This document shows, piece after piece, positions 9,201-17,670 of a DNA stretch of 64,000 nucleotides. Location of the stretch: NCBI GenBank assembly GCA_020628645.1, contig JAHDES010000034.1, positions 1 to 64,000 on the forward strand. Direction: 5' to 3'. A program made the translations under genes and the position numbers. This DNA comes from Saprospiraceae bacterium. Lineage in GTDB: Bacteria > Bacteroidota > Bacteroidia > Chitinophagales > Saprospiraceae. Under the pieces are notes generated by a model. The model searched no databases, was not told the DNA's origin, and was given only the letters and a program-made list of their open reading frames with translations. Position 1 is the first letter of the stretch; the number at the start of each line of letters is the position of its first letter.

Positions 9201-10492
9201 TTCAAGCGTAAGAAAAGGGTGTATTCCTCTTTTAATTGTTGGTGTAATTCTACAAATTTGGCATAATTGTTTTCAATGATATACACTTCTCCTTTTTCCG
9301 TTTCGATCCCCATCCAAAAAGAAGTAATATCGTTTTGAGTGTAGGCTTGTTTAAGTATAAAATTCTCTTCTATGATTTTATCAAATGCTTTGGGTTCAAA
9401 TTGACGCATATCAAAGGCGTAATTACAATCACCTACATCCATTAAAAGAGGCACTTCTACTCCACCCCATTCGAGATAATGCTCGTACGGCGCTTTTTTA
9501 TCAATTTCAAGGATAGTTTTACGTCCTAAATCTTCCAGATAATCATTGAATTCATATAAGGATTCTGAAATGGGGTTTTCAGGAATTTCTTCTACTAAAT
9601 TGAACGAAAACAACAACATTAAACCCACCAAAATGGGAATACTCAAAAAGTATTTTAAGGATCGCCAAAGGGATGATTCGCCCTGCCCCAACATTATCAA
9701 TCGTTTTTTGACTAAAGCTGAAAATGTACTAAATAATGTATTATTGGTTTGTTGATGGCTGCGTTGGACTAATAAACTAGCATATTGGTGTACAGAATCT
9801 GCTTGGCGGGAAACAAAGCGATCCGCAATATACTCATGCGTCGTTTGAAGGCTATTTCGGTATAAATAGATTAAAGGATTGTACCATTTTAAAATCACGT
9901 ACAATTCAATTAAAATCACATCCAAACTATGATGTTGGCGAATGTGTACCAGTTCATGCTCTAGAATTAGGCGTTTTTTGTCAGCTAAGGCATCTTCATT
10001 CCAAAATACATAACTAAAAAACGAAGCTGCAGGAATATTCTCTACGGTTTCTACTACAGTATACCCATCCTCTTTACGTTGTTGACTTGATGCAATCAAA
10101 CGAGATAATCGCATTAATCCTAGTATCAAACGTGTTGCCATCCAGATTGCTCCAATTGCATAAATGGCAAGTAAAACATCGGCAATCGTAAATGAAAATG
10201 AAGGAGTAGGCTGAAAAACTGTTTGCCAAACTAAATCATTGACAGCAGTAGTATTGGAAATCGTTGGATAAATAAAACTTTCGAAAGTTGTTGCATTAAT
10301 CGCTGTAGTGGAAAGGGGGCGAATATCAATATTGATTAACGGAATCAGTATAGAACAAAGTGGTGTCAAGAGTAAATACACTCGATTGACTTGAAAAAAG
10401 GTTTCTTTTCGTAAAATCCAATAATAAAAAGCATAAAAGAGTGCCAAACAAATACTGGATTCGAGCAAAAATTGTGGGAAAGATGGCATCAT
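6236..10492 (-). CDS. BlaR1-like M56 metallopeptidase sensor with very large C-terminal region
   Basis: 1418 aa, far longer than typical BlaR1/MecR1 (about 600). Residues 1-300 are the M56 membrane module: helices near 5-27, 37-55, 104-127 and 283-300, with zinc site H179-E-L-V-H183 on the cytoplasmic side. After the last helix, residues 300-1418 should face the periplasm. They contain no recognisable penicillin-binding domain, but about seven divergent repeats. Each opens with an aromatic W(G/N) motif: LEWGG ~341, LEWGN ~495, IHWND ~641, FHWGK ~779, LDWGD ~907, LKWGN ~1062 and FYWNG ~1304. A conserved-looking acidic helix (DFLEELDAP, CIMEHLEGA, CLEDFLEGE) recurs. It lies 21 bp downstream of blaI, as in BlaR/BlaI pairs, where the metalloprotease triggers repressor loss. 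The signal sensed is unknown. Confidence 0.85.
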   Translation of the reverse strand: MMPSFPQFLLESSICLALFYAFYYWILRKETFFQVNRVYLLLTPLCSILIPLINIDIRPLSTTAINATTFESFIYPTISNTTAVNDLVWQTVFQPTPSFSFTIADVLLAIYAIGAIWMATRLILGLMRLSRLIASSQQRKEDGYTVVETVENIPAASFFSYVFWNEDALADKKRLILEHELVHIRQHHSLDVILIELYVILKWYNPLIYLYRNSLQTTHEYIADRFVSRQADSVHQYASLLVQRSHQQTNNTLFSTFSALVKKRLIMLGQGESSLWRSLKYFLSIPILVGLMLLFSFNLVEEIPENPISESLYEFNDYLEDLGRKTILEIDKKAPYEHYLEWGGVEVPLLMDVGDCNYAFDMRQFEPKAFDKIIEENFILKQAYTQNDITSFWMGIETEKGEVYIIENNYAKFVELHQQLKEEYTLFLRLNDEEGLTFLSVISITEQQGFYNENLSHTQFIESDCAINLQLRVCMGETINKDDLQIIPQSIPYLEWGNRQIQAIQAGSDLEAPIDIQTIPLAEFKSLSQQNFNLQKEGSCLLIDSVFTMVRGEGEDVFRCTDQWDEGACYRDFLEELDAPATIYLVLKTAAEEVYSSIFSVGKTAVLEKDSEDFVTNLLQYPTPKFNLQSNKIANNQYVIHWNDLRIITHPASIEKKDIPVQKIDINEFRNALNQRPYLSLNEGNIFDDLELKIITPVHTGRYYSYLKFTKEKSNTSIKEYLEEWKLDLKPDNIYYLSDISHGKMMPDRIMAAIQLTGTDRTPRPKKIALKAENSYQFHWGKLDTKLTKKTNKKYTAKIEVPINEFKESLSLEPVLTSKENGVFYDFHFVLNGDTIQEKFHVIINQPEVYYESFNKAQIVDEIAVGDQLQISTFQAEGIKDELTIQINIVAPSVDNSKKYKDGAILDWGDYVFDIRQLNTNSTNDIDKLITLSPEFFNSIRCTQPKLFFDNKELKIGEASIIVKNRHGEYTCDADDWNDWSCIMEHLEGAKEEAQVSFFFKTKAKKNYQLRFTVAENEIEQIEFGKKDSPLFIELQKEYATTFYQATPSIHVELKGKSVRLKWGNWDADLFLNPIETIIRSNHRIDTTTFYENLEADLWIEIDGQPTTLSKASFMLFSNFIEDIELECFNGKCRIHQDDIERIKESFRGKVSYDENGQKNIRFFNHILSLERSINGKNQRFSTHYFEPEMTARSWRSDVKIKPIPKDGVTFPFQMIHLEKGGMILRMDTENERYKWLLDSYKDNPSVEIIHVPDFKTVVRVIGLDDRLVPKERIKTVEVLARDVKDIYQYPEYHEFKDTPYSFYWNGIAANLIKVEEYNKWGRWIPENVCLEDFLEGEGDAILSIKDTPFEIVQFDLFIIPDKGDATKFISNTTKKKEIKKAIRCMDERTNVVFQNILFKDAEGRIMRFPMSLNYSLE

Positions 10493-10513
10493 AACTATAT
10501 CATTTAAAATGGA

Positions 10514-10876
10514 TTACTTATTGGAATCTTTTAGTTGATCTAATAAAGCATTCAATTCATCCACTTGAACATTTTCCTCCTCTACAAAATAAGACAACAA
10601 CTGTTGGGGTGATCCCCCAAAGTAGTTGTTGACAAATTGTTGAAAAGACGTTTTTCTATACGTTTCTTTTTGTAAAATTGGAAAATATCGATGCGTTTTT
10701 CCAAAAGCTTCATAACCTACGATGCCTGCTGCTTCTAATTTTCGAATGATAGAAGAGACTGTATTATAAGGTTTAGGATCTTTCATTTCTGCAATGATTT
10801 CTTTGACGAATGCTCGTTCCAATCGCCATAAAATCTGCATAATTTCTTCTTCGTTGTGATTTAATCGCTCTTTCAT
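10514..10876 (-). CDS. blaI: BlaI/MecI/CopY family transcriptional repressor
   Basis: 120 aa, the normal family length. The N-terminal winged helix (about 5-75) has the family signatures EEEIMQILWRLERAFVKEI and PYNTVSSIIRKLEAAGIVGY, followed by a C-terminal dimerisation helix. BlaI-type repressors bind operators as dimers and are inactivated when the partner M56 membrane protease is activated. The gene directly precedes that protease, so the pair should be one autoregulated operon. A 31-bp hairpin repeat lies 14 nt before the start codon, and a 15-bp tandem repeat lies further upstream. Confidence 0.92.
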   Translation of the reverse strand: MKERLNHNEEEIMQILWRLERAFVKEIIAEMKDPKPYNTVSSIIRKLEAAGIVGYEAFGKTHRYFPILQKETYRKTSFQQFVNNYFGGSPQQLLSYFVEEENVQVDELNALLDQLKDSNK

Positions 10877-10890
10877 CTGTTTAAATTATT

Positions 10891-10934
10891 GTCGTGAGCC
10901 GACTTCAAGTCGTCTTACGATTAGTTTAATCATT
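10891..10934 (-). repeat. 31-bp hairpin repeat 14 nt upstream of blaI, with conserved flank
   Basis: Imperfect palindrome at 10891-10921 with 15-nt arms around one base. Positions 10892-10934 (43 bp, including the TAGTTTAATCATT flank) are identical to 56130-56172 upstream of the DoxX gene. A diverged copy is at 36517-36547. All three have the same orientation relative to the downstream gene. Confidence 0.85.
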
Positions 10935-10971
10935 CCTTTGTGTGTCTAATAATTATTTAATCATGAACGTT

Positions 10972-11001
10972 TCATGTGTTTAAAATTCATGTGTTTAAAA
11001 T
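10972..11001. repeat. Two tandem copies of a 15-bp unit
   Basis: TCATGTGTTTAAAAT occurs twice back to back (10972-10986 and 10987-11001), between blaI and the upstream minus-strand gene. A BlaI operator array is possible but does not match the classical TACA/TGTA dyad. Confidence 0.6.
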
Positions 11002-11011
11002 TTTTCAGTAG

Positions 11012-11590
11012 TTAAAATTTAAACTCTCCTTTATAAGAAGGATGCGTCCTAGTCTTCGTTTTATGAATCGTCATTTTCCCATTTTGATGAGAAAGTATAA
11101 AATCCACCACATAAGGAATACAACTGGGTTCAACTAAAAATTCGACAGTACCAGTTGTAGTAAAATCTTCTTGAGAAACGACCTTCATTTTTTGAGAATA
11201 AGTCGTCTTTTCTCTAATGTAACGCACATTCGATTCTAAAACTGCTTCATATTCTTCTTGCGAAATTGGTGTTTCTATGAGTGGTGCATTGATTTCCAAA
11301 TCATCTGTTTCTTCAAAAAATATCCCAAAATGCATTAGTATTGTATCAGGAGAAAAAGGCGAAACAATATAACTCCCCTCCTCCGTTTCTATCGTTGCTA
11401 TCAATTCAAATTGGAGATCATCCATTTTATTTACTAGAAGCTCTAGTTCAAATGGCAAATTGATTGGTGCAAGCTCTTCTGCTTGATTTATAATAGACGG
11501 TTCACGATCAACAGTAGTACAGTTACAGAACAAAGTAGTCAATCCACTAAGGCTTATAAACAAGGAAATAAAGAGAATTAATCTACTCAT
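11012..11590 (-). CDS. Small secreted protein or lipoprotein of unknown function
   Basis: 192 aa from the ATG at 11590. The open frame extends 16 codons further upstream, but the hydrophobic segment starts right after this Met (SRLILFISLFISLSGLTTLF). That makes it a normal signal peptide, with Cys residues at its end (TLFCNC) that could be a weak lipobox. The mature part (about 30-192) is acidic in the middle and ends in a beta-rich, basic segment (VEFLVEPSCIPYVVDF ... KTKTRTHP). No family recognised. It is transcribed towards blaI from a shared intergenic region with the divergent MscS-like gene. Confidence 0.6.
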   Translation of the reverse strand: MSRLILFISLFISLSGLTTLFCNCTTVDREPSIINQAEELAPINLPFELELLVNKMDDLQFELIATIETEEGSYIVSPFSPDTILMHFGIFFEETDDLEINAPLIETPISQEEYEAVLESNVRYIREKTTYSQKMKVVSQEDFTTTGTVEFLVEPSCIPYVVDFILSHQNGKMTIHKTKTRTHPSYKGEFKF

Positions 11591-12029
11591 TTTTATTTTT
11601 GCTGCTCTTAAAAAATGTACTTGTGTCACATTGACCATTCAAAGTTAAAACGAAAAAAGCGTTTTATCAACTAAATTTTAGTTATAATACCTAAATTAAC
11701 GTTCTATTAACAAAATTCTCGTTTTACAGTTGGGATGTTTCAATTTAACAGTATCACAGTCCTTAAAGATTTGTTAAAAAAAATCACCAATATTTGTGAC
11801 CTTGCTAGATTAAGCTCGTCTTTAATGTATATTCAAGCCACAAAACAACATACTTGAGAGCATTTCATAGGGAGATTTAAACATCTCAATTCTTTCTTAC
11901 TACCCAATAATCCATAAGGACTATCTTGAAATGCCCACCCTTACAGAGAAGGTAGTTCTGAAGCAGTTTCAGAACAAGCAATCTATTTATTTTCTTAACT
12001 AACATTTTTTAAACTAAAACCCGTTTATA
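11591..12029. other. Divergent promoter region, no gene
   Basis: No credible ORF; the longest candidate is about 40 codons. It contains a small hairpin (GTTCTGAA, 11955-11962, and TTCAGAAC, 11968-11975) in the probable leader of the MscS-like gene. Confidence 0.5.
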
Positions 12030-13196
12030 ATGGAGTATTTAAAGGATTTCCTTCCTAATTTTTTAAACCAAATCGGTGGTTTGTTACCTGGTGTACTAGG
12101 TGCAATAGCTGTCTTGTTTATTGGTTGGTTAATCGCAAGAGGATTAAGTGGGCTAGTCCGACGATTACTTGGCAAAACCGATTTAGACAATCGCCTTTTC
12201 AAAGGGGCGAAATCATCAATTAGCCCAGAACGTTTTTTATCTAAACTCGTCTATTACCTTATCATGCTAATGGTGTTAATGATTACCTTAGAGATGCTAG
12301 GCGTAGAAAATGTATTAGATCCAATTAAGGAGCTAGTAAGAGACTTCTTTAGTGCCATTCCTAATATTGTGAAAGCGGGTATCATTGGTTTTGCTGGATA
12401 TATCATCGCGACGATTGCTGCTGATTTTATTGGTATGGCAAGTGGTGCATTAACACGTTTTTCAGAGCGTTTTGGATTAAGTTCTGATATTGATTTACCA
12501 AAATTGGTACGTCAAGTAGTATTTATTTTAGTATTCTTCCCATTATTAGTTCAAGCATTAGATGCATTAGGAATTGATGCAATTTCTGGTCCTGCAAAAA
12601 TGATCTTAAATTCTTTCTTTGAGGCTATTCCAAAAATCATCGTTGCTGCTATTATATTAACTGTATTCTTCTATGCAGGTCGTTTCGTAACAGGAATCTT
12701 AGAAAGTATTCTGAAGAATTTAGGTATGGATAATATGACAAGCCGTATGGGCTTAACTAGCATTATTGGTCAAAATCAATCTTTAGCTAGTTTAATTTCT
12801 TCTGTAGCCTTCTTCTTCTTAATGTTTATTGGAATTATACAAGCTGCCGACAAACTAGAGATGGGTCAATTAACTACTACTCTTCAATCTTTAATGGATT
12901 TGACAGGTAATATTTTCCTTGGCCTTTTAATTATGGCATTAGGTAACTTCATTGCTAATATTGCTGCTCGTGCTGTACAAGATGATTTCTTATCTTCTGT
13001 AGCGCGTATCGCTGTACTAGGTTTATTCTTAGCTATCGCTTTACGTACAATGGGCATCGCCAACGATATTGTCAACTTAGCATTTGGTCTAACCCTTGGT
13101 GCTGTTGCAGTAGCTGTTGCGCTTTCATTTGGACTTGGCGGACGTGAAGCTGCTGGTAAGCAAATGGAGCATATCCTAAAACGCTTTCGCAAATAA
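12030..13196 (+). CDS. Mechanosensitive channel-related TM-helix membrane protein
   Basis: 388 aa, highly hydrophobic. It is built from three repeats of an amphipathic-plus-transmembrane unit (FLPNFLNQIGGLLPGVLGAI; FFSAIPNIVKAGIIGFAGYI; FFEAIPKIIVAAIILTVFFY), each ending in a strongly hydrophobic helix. This is the conserved TM_helix repeat seen in MscS-related proteins. The C-terminus (LAFGLTLGAVAVAVALSFGLGGREAAG) carries the glycine/alanine-rich pore-helix pattern and FGLGGR motif of MscS pores, but the usual cytoplasmic MscS vestibule domain is absent. It probably forms an inner-membrane channel responding to tension or osmotic change; gating is not shown. It is monocistronic and ends at a clear terminator. 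Confidence 0.85.
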   Translation: MEYLKDFLPNFLNQIGGLLPGVLGAIAVLFIGWLIARGLSGLVRRLLGKTDLDNRLFKGAKSSISPERFLSKLVYYLIMLMVLMITLEMLGVENVLDPIKELVRDFFSAIPNIVKAGIIGFAGYIIATIAADFIGMASGALTRFSERFGLSSDIDLPKLVRQVVFILVFFPLLVQALDALGIDAISGPAKMILNSFFEAIPKIIVAAIILTVFFYAGRFVTGILESILKNLGMDNMTSRMGLTSIIGQNQSLASLISSVAFFFLMFIGIIQAADKLEMGQLTTTLQSLMDLTGNIFLGLLIMALGNFIANIAARAVQDDFLSSVARIAVLGLFLAIALRTMGIANDIVNLAFGLTLGAVAVAVALSFGLGGREAAGKQMEHILKRFRK

Positions 13197-13258
13197 AAAC
13201 CAAAAAACGAATTTCTTTTATACGAGTCTTACAACTTAATTAAAAGATAGCTTTTTAT

Positions 13259-13288
13259 CCCCTTCGACATTTTCGAAGGGGATTTTTT
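13259..13288 (+). terminator. Rho-independent terminator
   Basis: CCCCTTCGA (13259-13267) pairs with TCGAAGGGG (13273-13281), followed by a T run. It ends the MscS-like gene and lies just before the convergent gene ending at 13295. Confidence 0.85.
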
Positions 13289-13294
13289 ATCTAC

Positions 13295-15283
13295 TTATTT
13301 TTGTCTTCCATAAATTAAATAGTCTCCCAAAGCTTGCCCTAATTTATGCCCTGCACTGGAGTTGGTAAAGACGATGAAGCCCATTTTCTTTTCTGGAAAC
13401 AAGACAAATTCACATTGAAAATCTCCATTATTGCCGCCATGCATGACCGCTTTTCCTTGAGTTGTCTTTTGAGTAAAAAAACCTAAACCTAAACTCAAAT
13501 CCCAATAGGGCGAGTTTTCAGGTCGTTCAAATCCATCTGCTGCAACTACTGGGGCAAATAATTCTTTATAGGTAGCTGCACTTAATCCTTTTTGATTGGC
13601 TAACCCACAAACAAACTGAGCAAAGGTTTTAGATTCGGTTAACATACTGTGTGCCACCCCCGGTTCAGATGCCATGCCCCAAAAAGTGGGATAATTAGGT
13701 AGATGTCCTCTCGACATTTCTAATCCTTCTTCTCCTTGTAAATACATCGGAGCCATTTCCATTACTTCTAATACTTCCTCTTTGAACAATTGATTTAAGT
13801 CTTTTTCACTTACATGCTCTGCTACTCGTCCTAAGTATTGAAATGCTTCGCCTGAATAATTATATTTTTCTCCCGGTGTAAATAGTAAATCGGTTTTTTC
13901 ACCAGATTTCCACCCTAGCGGGCCACCAAATGCCCAATTGGGTAAACCAGATTGATGTGTGAGTACATGACGTGCCGTCATTTTCTCATAACGTTTATCA
14001 TGCGCAATATTTTCAAATGGCATGTATTTATACAATGGTCGATCTAAATCAATCAATCCTTGTTCGACCAATCGCATCACCATAAACGCAAAAACGGGTT
14101 TAGTCACAGAAGCTGCTTGAAAGAGGGTCTTGTCATCTACGGCAGCTTTTGTCATGCTATTTTTATAGCCAAAATTTTGATGATACACCATTTTCCCCTC
14201 TTTGATTAAGGCAACCGAAGCCCCAGGTATATTGTAATAATGACAGATGCTTTCTATAAAAAAAGAAACCTCTTGAGCTTGATTACTTTCATACCTTGCT
14301 AAAATTCCTTTTTCTGGAATCAAATAAGAAGGCATTGGAATAATTGGAATAGATAATTTAGGAGCGGTCACTTTTTTATTATTGATATTAATCGCTACTC
14401 CTACCCCATCGTCTAAACGCAATTGATTTGTGTAGCCACTAAACGCAAATGGAGACGTATTTTGAAAAGCTGGACTAATTCGATAGTTTCTAAATGGTAG
14501 CGGAATAGAATAATTTCCTAATGAATCGACTTTAGTATGTATCCATAAATCATCCTGTTCTTGAGATTGAATCTTTATGGCTGTTGGTAAGGGCTCTTCT
14601 GTAGAACTCGCATAAGAAACTGTTCCCGTAAGTTGCCCCATTTCAGCATTTTCATCTACTAAAATCAAATCGCCCATTCGTCCAGAATTAGAAGATTTAC
14701 TGAGTTCGGGTGTCCAAGTGAGATAGGTCATTCCGTTCTCATCATTATCATCGTCTTGAATGAAAAAATCAATCCCGATCGAACGATTTGCTTGAATCCA
14801 ATCTTGTGCAATGACTTCTATTTCAATGATTCGTTTATTGCCAGATTGACCAATCTTAAAGTCTATACGCACATCTTCATTCGTTAAATCAGCTGCTTGC
14901 TCCTGAAAAACAGTAGATATTTTATCTTCAAATAGTTCAAATAAAAATACGCTTGGCGATTTTTTAGAATGCACCACATCTAGATACAAAACATAACTAT
15001 CATTGGCAGTAAAAGCATTATCTATTACTTCAATTGCCACATAAAGGGCTTTTTTTGAAGGATCATGTGCTGTCCAAAATTGCGCATTTAAATCTTGTTG
15101 GTTCATTATTGGAGCATAATGTTGTACAGCTATAGATGTACCTTTAGATTGGTCAATCCATTCCGAAGGATTACCATCTATTGTTACATTTGATACTGGT
15201 TTTGCATGTGTAATTGCTCCATTATGGGCATAGCTTGAGTAGGTCAGTAAGACTAAAAAAAGGAGGAAAATACTTTTATACAT
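13295..15283 (-). CDS. Secreted beta-lactamase-family serine hydrolase with N-terminal CBM9-like domain
   Basis: 662 aa. Signal peptide about 1-19 (ends YSSYA). Residues about 25-210 resemble a CBM9-type carbohydrate-binding domain (VTIDGNPSEWID start, FIQDDDNDENGMTYLTW end). A carboxypeptidase-regulatory-like strand region lies at 210-320. From about 330 on it is a class C beta-lactamase/DD-peptidase fold: SxxK at AASVTKPVF, the second motif at YNYSGEAF (YSG instead of YxN) and HGG at AVMHGGNNGDF in place of KTG. These motifs fit an esterase or peptidase of the serine beta-lactamase-like family better than antibiotic hydrolysis. Probably periplasmic or extracellular. Confidence 0.8.
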   Translation of the reverse strand: MYKSIFLLFLVLLTYSSYAHNGAITHAKPVSNVTIDGNPSEWIDQSKGTSIAVQHYAPIMNQQDLNAQFWTAHDPSKKALYVAIEVIDNAFTANDSYVLYLDVVHSKKSPSVFLFELFEDKISTVFQEQAADLTNEDVRIDFKIGQSGNKRIIEIEVIAQDWIQANRSIGIDFFIQDDDNDENGMTYLTWTPELSKSSNSGRMGDLILVDENAEMGQLTGTVSYASSTEEPLPTAIKIQSQEQDDLWIHTKVDSLGNYSIPLPFRNYRISPAFQNTSPFAFSGYTNQLRLDDGVGVAININNKKVTAPKLSIPIIPMPSYLIPEKGILARYESNQAQEVSFFIESICHYYNIPGASVALIKEGKMVYHQNFGYKNSMTKAAVDDKTLFQAASVTKPVFAFMVMRLVEQGLIDLDRPLYKYMPFENIAHDKRYEKMTARHVLTHQSGLPNWAFGGPLGWKSGEKTDLLFTPGEKYNYSGEAFQYLGRVAEHVSEKDLNQLFKEEVLEVMEMAPMYLQGEEGLEMSRGHLPNYPTFWGMASEPGVAHSMLTESKTFAQFVCGLANQKGLSAATYKELFAPVVAADGFERPENSPYWDLSLGLGFFTQKTTQGKAVMHGGNNGDFQCEFVLFPEKKMGFIVFTNSSAGHKLGQALGDYLIYGRQK

Positions 15284-15414
15284 TGATTGATTATTTTATT
15301 GAAAGATTTGTAAATAAATACAAAAGCAATATGCTGGGGTTGCAATGATCAAAAAATAAAAAAGCCATCCAAAAAAAATTGGACAGCTTCAAAAAAAGTG
15401 ATATGCAAAAAAGT

Positions 15415-16137
15415 TTATTTTCCTTTTAGACGGTATTCGCCTTCTTTTAATTTGGGCAAACCGATGGCCTCTCGTGCAGCATTACTAGCTGCTATATCGG
15501 TAATCATAGGAGGCAAAACGGTCTTTGTTGTAGGATCAAATTGTTGGTTGGTTCCATACAATTGAGGCTCGCGAAGAATTTTTGCTTTGATATTATCATA
15601 GAAGGTAGCATAAGTTTTTGGAGGCATGCGATTGGCTCTTACTTCTTCTATTAATAAGGCACTATAATCTTTTAAATAGGTAGGAATATCCCAATCTTTT
15701 GGCGGGTGCATTAGTAGTAAAATTTGGACAAAATTATTTTCCTCCACTGTAGTTTCTGGAATAAATCCATAGGTCTCAAAAATGCCTCTTAATTTAAGAT
15801 GATTTTGAAAATCAAGCGCATGTTGGAGTTGCCAAAGGGAGTCTTTGATCGTTTGGGGCAATTCTAGATTTAAGGATTGCTCATAGATCAAACCTGCTTG
15901 AATTCCTTCTTTATCAAAAACAGAATCAATTTGTGCTATAATCGTTGGATCAAGTGTTCCCTTAGAAAGACAATTGCGATATAATTGATCGCTTTTGCTG
16001 ATTTCTTCAAAGGTTTGTTGAATAAAAGCGATTTCAGAAGGTGTGATTTCTTTTTTGAATGCAAGGTCTTGAGCAGTTAATATGATACTACTAAAGAAGA
16101 AAAAGAAATAAGTACATGTTGTTTTAAGCGTCCACAT
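15415..16137 (-). CDS. Secreted DUF6624-like protein
   Basis: 240 aa with a signal peptide (ends SSIILTAQ). The helical body contains the family-like features IAQIDSVFDKEG, a central hydrophobic helix with a VQILLLMHPPKDW segment, and EPQLYGTNQQFD near the end followed by AAREAIGLPKLKEGEYRLKG. The LYGT box and R-x-A-x-GLPxL tail are those I associate with DUF6624. Function of the family is unknown. A second, shorter DUF6624-like protein is at 55213-55689. It stands alone, with about 130 bp to the hydrolase gene downstream. Confidence 0.6.
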   Translation of the reverse strand: MWTLKTTCTYFFFFFSSIILTAQDLAFKKEITPSEIAFIQQTFEEISKSDQLYRNCLSKGTLDPTIIAQIDSVFDKEGIQAGLIYEQSLNLELPQTIKDSLWQLQHALDFQNHLKLRGIFETYGFIPETTVEENNFVQILLLMHPPKDWDIPTYLKDYSALLIEEVRANRMPPKTYATFYDNIKAKILREPQLYGTNQQFDPTTKTVLPPMITDIAASNAAREAIGLPKLKEGEYRLKGK

Positions 16138-16238
16138 AATAAAAGGTATTTTGGTAATAAATTAAAATGTATTTGAAATATCTATCACAAAGAAATACCT
16201 TTTCTAGTGAGAAAACCTTCATTTAAAAACGAAGTAGA

Positions 16239-16295
16239 CTTAAGCAAATATTAAAAAGCTTAATGAAAACTTAAGCAAGTGTTTATTCTGCTTAA
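16239..16295 (+). promoter_or_regulatory. Repeated TTAAGC/GCTTAA sites before the two-component operon
   Basis: CTTAAGCAA occurs at 16239-16247 and again at 16270-16278, 31 bp apart (about three helical turns). GCTTAA occurs at 16258-16263 and 16290-16295, 32 bp apart. OmpR-family regulators usually bind direct repeats, so these are candidate autoregulatory sites for the operon at 16315. This is inference from spacing only. Confidence 0.45.
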
Positions 16296-16314
16296 TTCCT
16301 TGTAATTTTAAGGT

Positions 16315-17667
16315 ATGAACAGCGCATTAACGTATTACAAACGATGGAGTATTTTCGCGTTTATCTTATTTTTAGTGTTGGTAGGTTTGCAAATTCTTTG
16401 GTTGAATAAAGCCATTGATTTACAGCAAAAAGAACAAAGCTTACAACTGAAACAACTCCTACCCGATCTTGCCATCGCTATCAATGGTATTGGACATGAC
16501 TATTTTCATGGAAAAGAACCCCGATTGGATGAACTTCCCTTAGAAAAAGTCGAACAAACGGTCCTTAGTTATTTAGAAGAAAATGGGATTGAATCCTCCA
16601 CATTTTATGCCATTTATCAAGATACAATCGATGGCTTTTATCACAGCAATACCAAAGATTTTGAAGAAGAATTACACGCATCTAACATTAAATCTTGTAT
16701 GAGTTGTATCATTTCTTTCAGCTTTGTCAAAGATCAACCCGAACGCCAAGAAGGAGAATCGGATGATGCGTACAGTGAACGACTGTTTGCAGCCTCTAGT
16801 TTTCAATATTATAGTCCTGTACAAAATTTAATAGATAAGGGCGAAAAAACGATTTGGTTATCCTTGTACCAACCTCCTTCTTATCAAGGGGCAATACGAT
16901 CCATGTTATCCTTATTTGGGTGGAGTATGGTCTTATTGATCGTTTTATTGGGGATTTTTTATTATTTGCTAAAAGCTTTAGCGGCTCATAAAGAATTGAC
17001 ACGTGTTAAAGATGATTTTTTTAATAGTATGACCCATGAATTTAAAACTCCATTAAGTTCTATTCGGCTGGCTTCACGGGTTCTTCGACAAACGAATGAT
17101 GTTGAAAAAAAGGAGTCGTATTATGACTTAATTGAAAAAGAAAGTAAACAACTCGAACATCAAATTGATAAATTATTGGAATTGTCGCTATTGGATCATC
17201 AAGAATTAGAATTGGAGTATTCTTCCATCCTTGCACAAGATATTATTAAGGCTTCTATCAGGCGATTGCAACCTTTAATTGAAGAAAAAGAAGCACGTTT
17301 GCAACTTGATCTACCAAAAGAAGACCTTATCTTAAAAGGGGATTTCTATCATTTGACAAACAGCTTGACGAATCTCATTGAAAATAGCTTAAAATATTCT
17401 CAAAAAGGTGTTCAAATTACGCTTTCAATCAGCCCAAAAGGAGAAAAAACACAATGGTTAATCCGAGATAATGGCCCAGGTATCGCTCGTGAATTTCAAG
17501 CTCAAATCTTTGATCGCTTTTATCGAGCCACTTCGGGCAATCAGTATAAAGGACAAGGCTTTGGAATTGGACTGAGTTATGTGAAAAATATTATTGAGGC
17601 TCATCAGGGAAATATCGCTTTAAATACTGCTTATACAGAAGGTAGTGAATTTATCATCAATTTATAA
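16315..17667 (+). CDS. Membrane sensor histidine kinase
   Basis: 450 aa. Transmembrane helices at about 13-31 and 197-220 enclose a periplasmic sensor region of about 165 residues. That region holds an unusual Cys pair (K-S-C-M-S-C, C128 and C131) that could be redox- or metal-responsive. There is no HAMP domain. The HisKA dimerisation helix carries the phosphoacceptor H241 (MTHEFKTPLSSI). The HATPase domain has the N box (LTNLIENSLKYS), G1 (DNGPGI) and G2 (GQGFGIGLSYV). It autophosphorylates and passes phosphate to the response regulator encoded 3 nt downstream. The start ATG is the first in frame and places the first TM helix normally. Confidence 0.93.
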   Translation: MNSALTYYKRWSIFAFILFLVLVGLQILWLNKAIDLQQKEQSLQLKQLLPDLAIAINGIGHDYFHGKEPRLDELPLEKVEQTVLSYLEENGIESSTFYAIYQDTIDGFYHSNTKDFEEELHASNIKSCMSCIISFSFVKDQPERQEGESDDAYSERLFAASSFQYYSPVQNLIDKGEKTIWLSLYQPPSYQGAIRSMLSLFGWSMVLLIVLLGIFYYLLKALAAHKELTRVKDDFFNSMTHEFKTPLSSIRLASRVLRQTNDVEKKESYYDLIEKESKQLEHQIDKLLELSLLDHQELELEYSSILAQDIIKASIRRLQPLIEEKEARLQLDLPKEDLILKGDFYHLTNSLTNLIENSLKYSQKGVQITLSISPKGEKTQWLIRDNGPGIAREFQAQIFDRFYRATSGNQYKGQGFGIGLSYVKNIIEAHQGNIALNTAYTEGSEFIINL

Positions 17668-17670
17668 ATC

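Noticed and set aside
13295-15283. Antibiotic-resistance beta-lactamase
   Set aside because: The second motif is YSG and the third HGG, with a carbohydrate-binding domain in front; an esterase/peptidase of this superfamily fits better.
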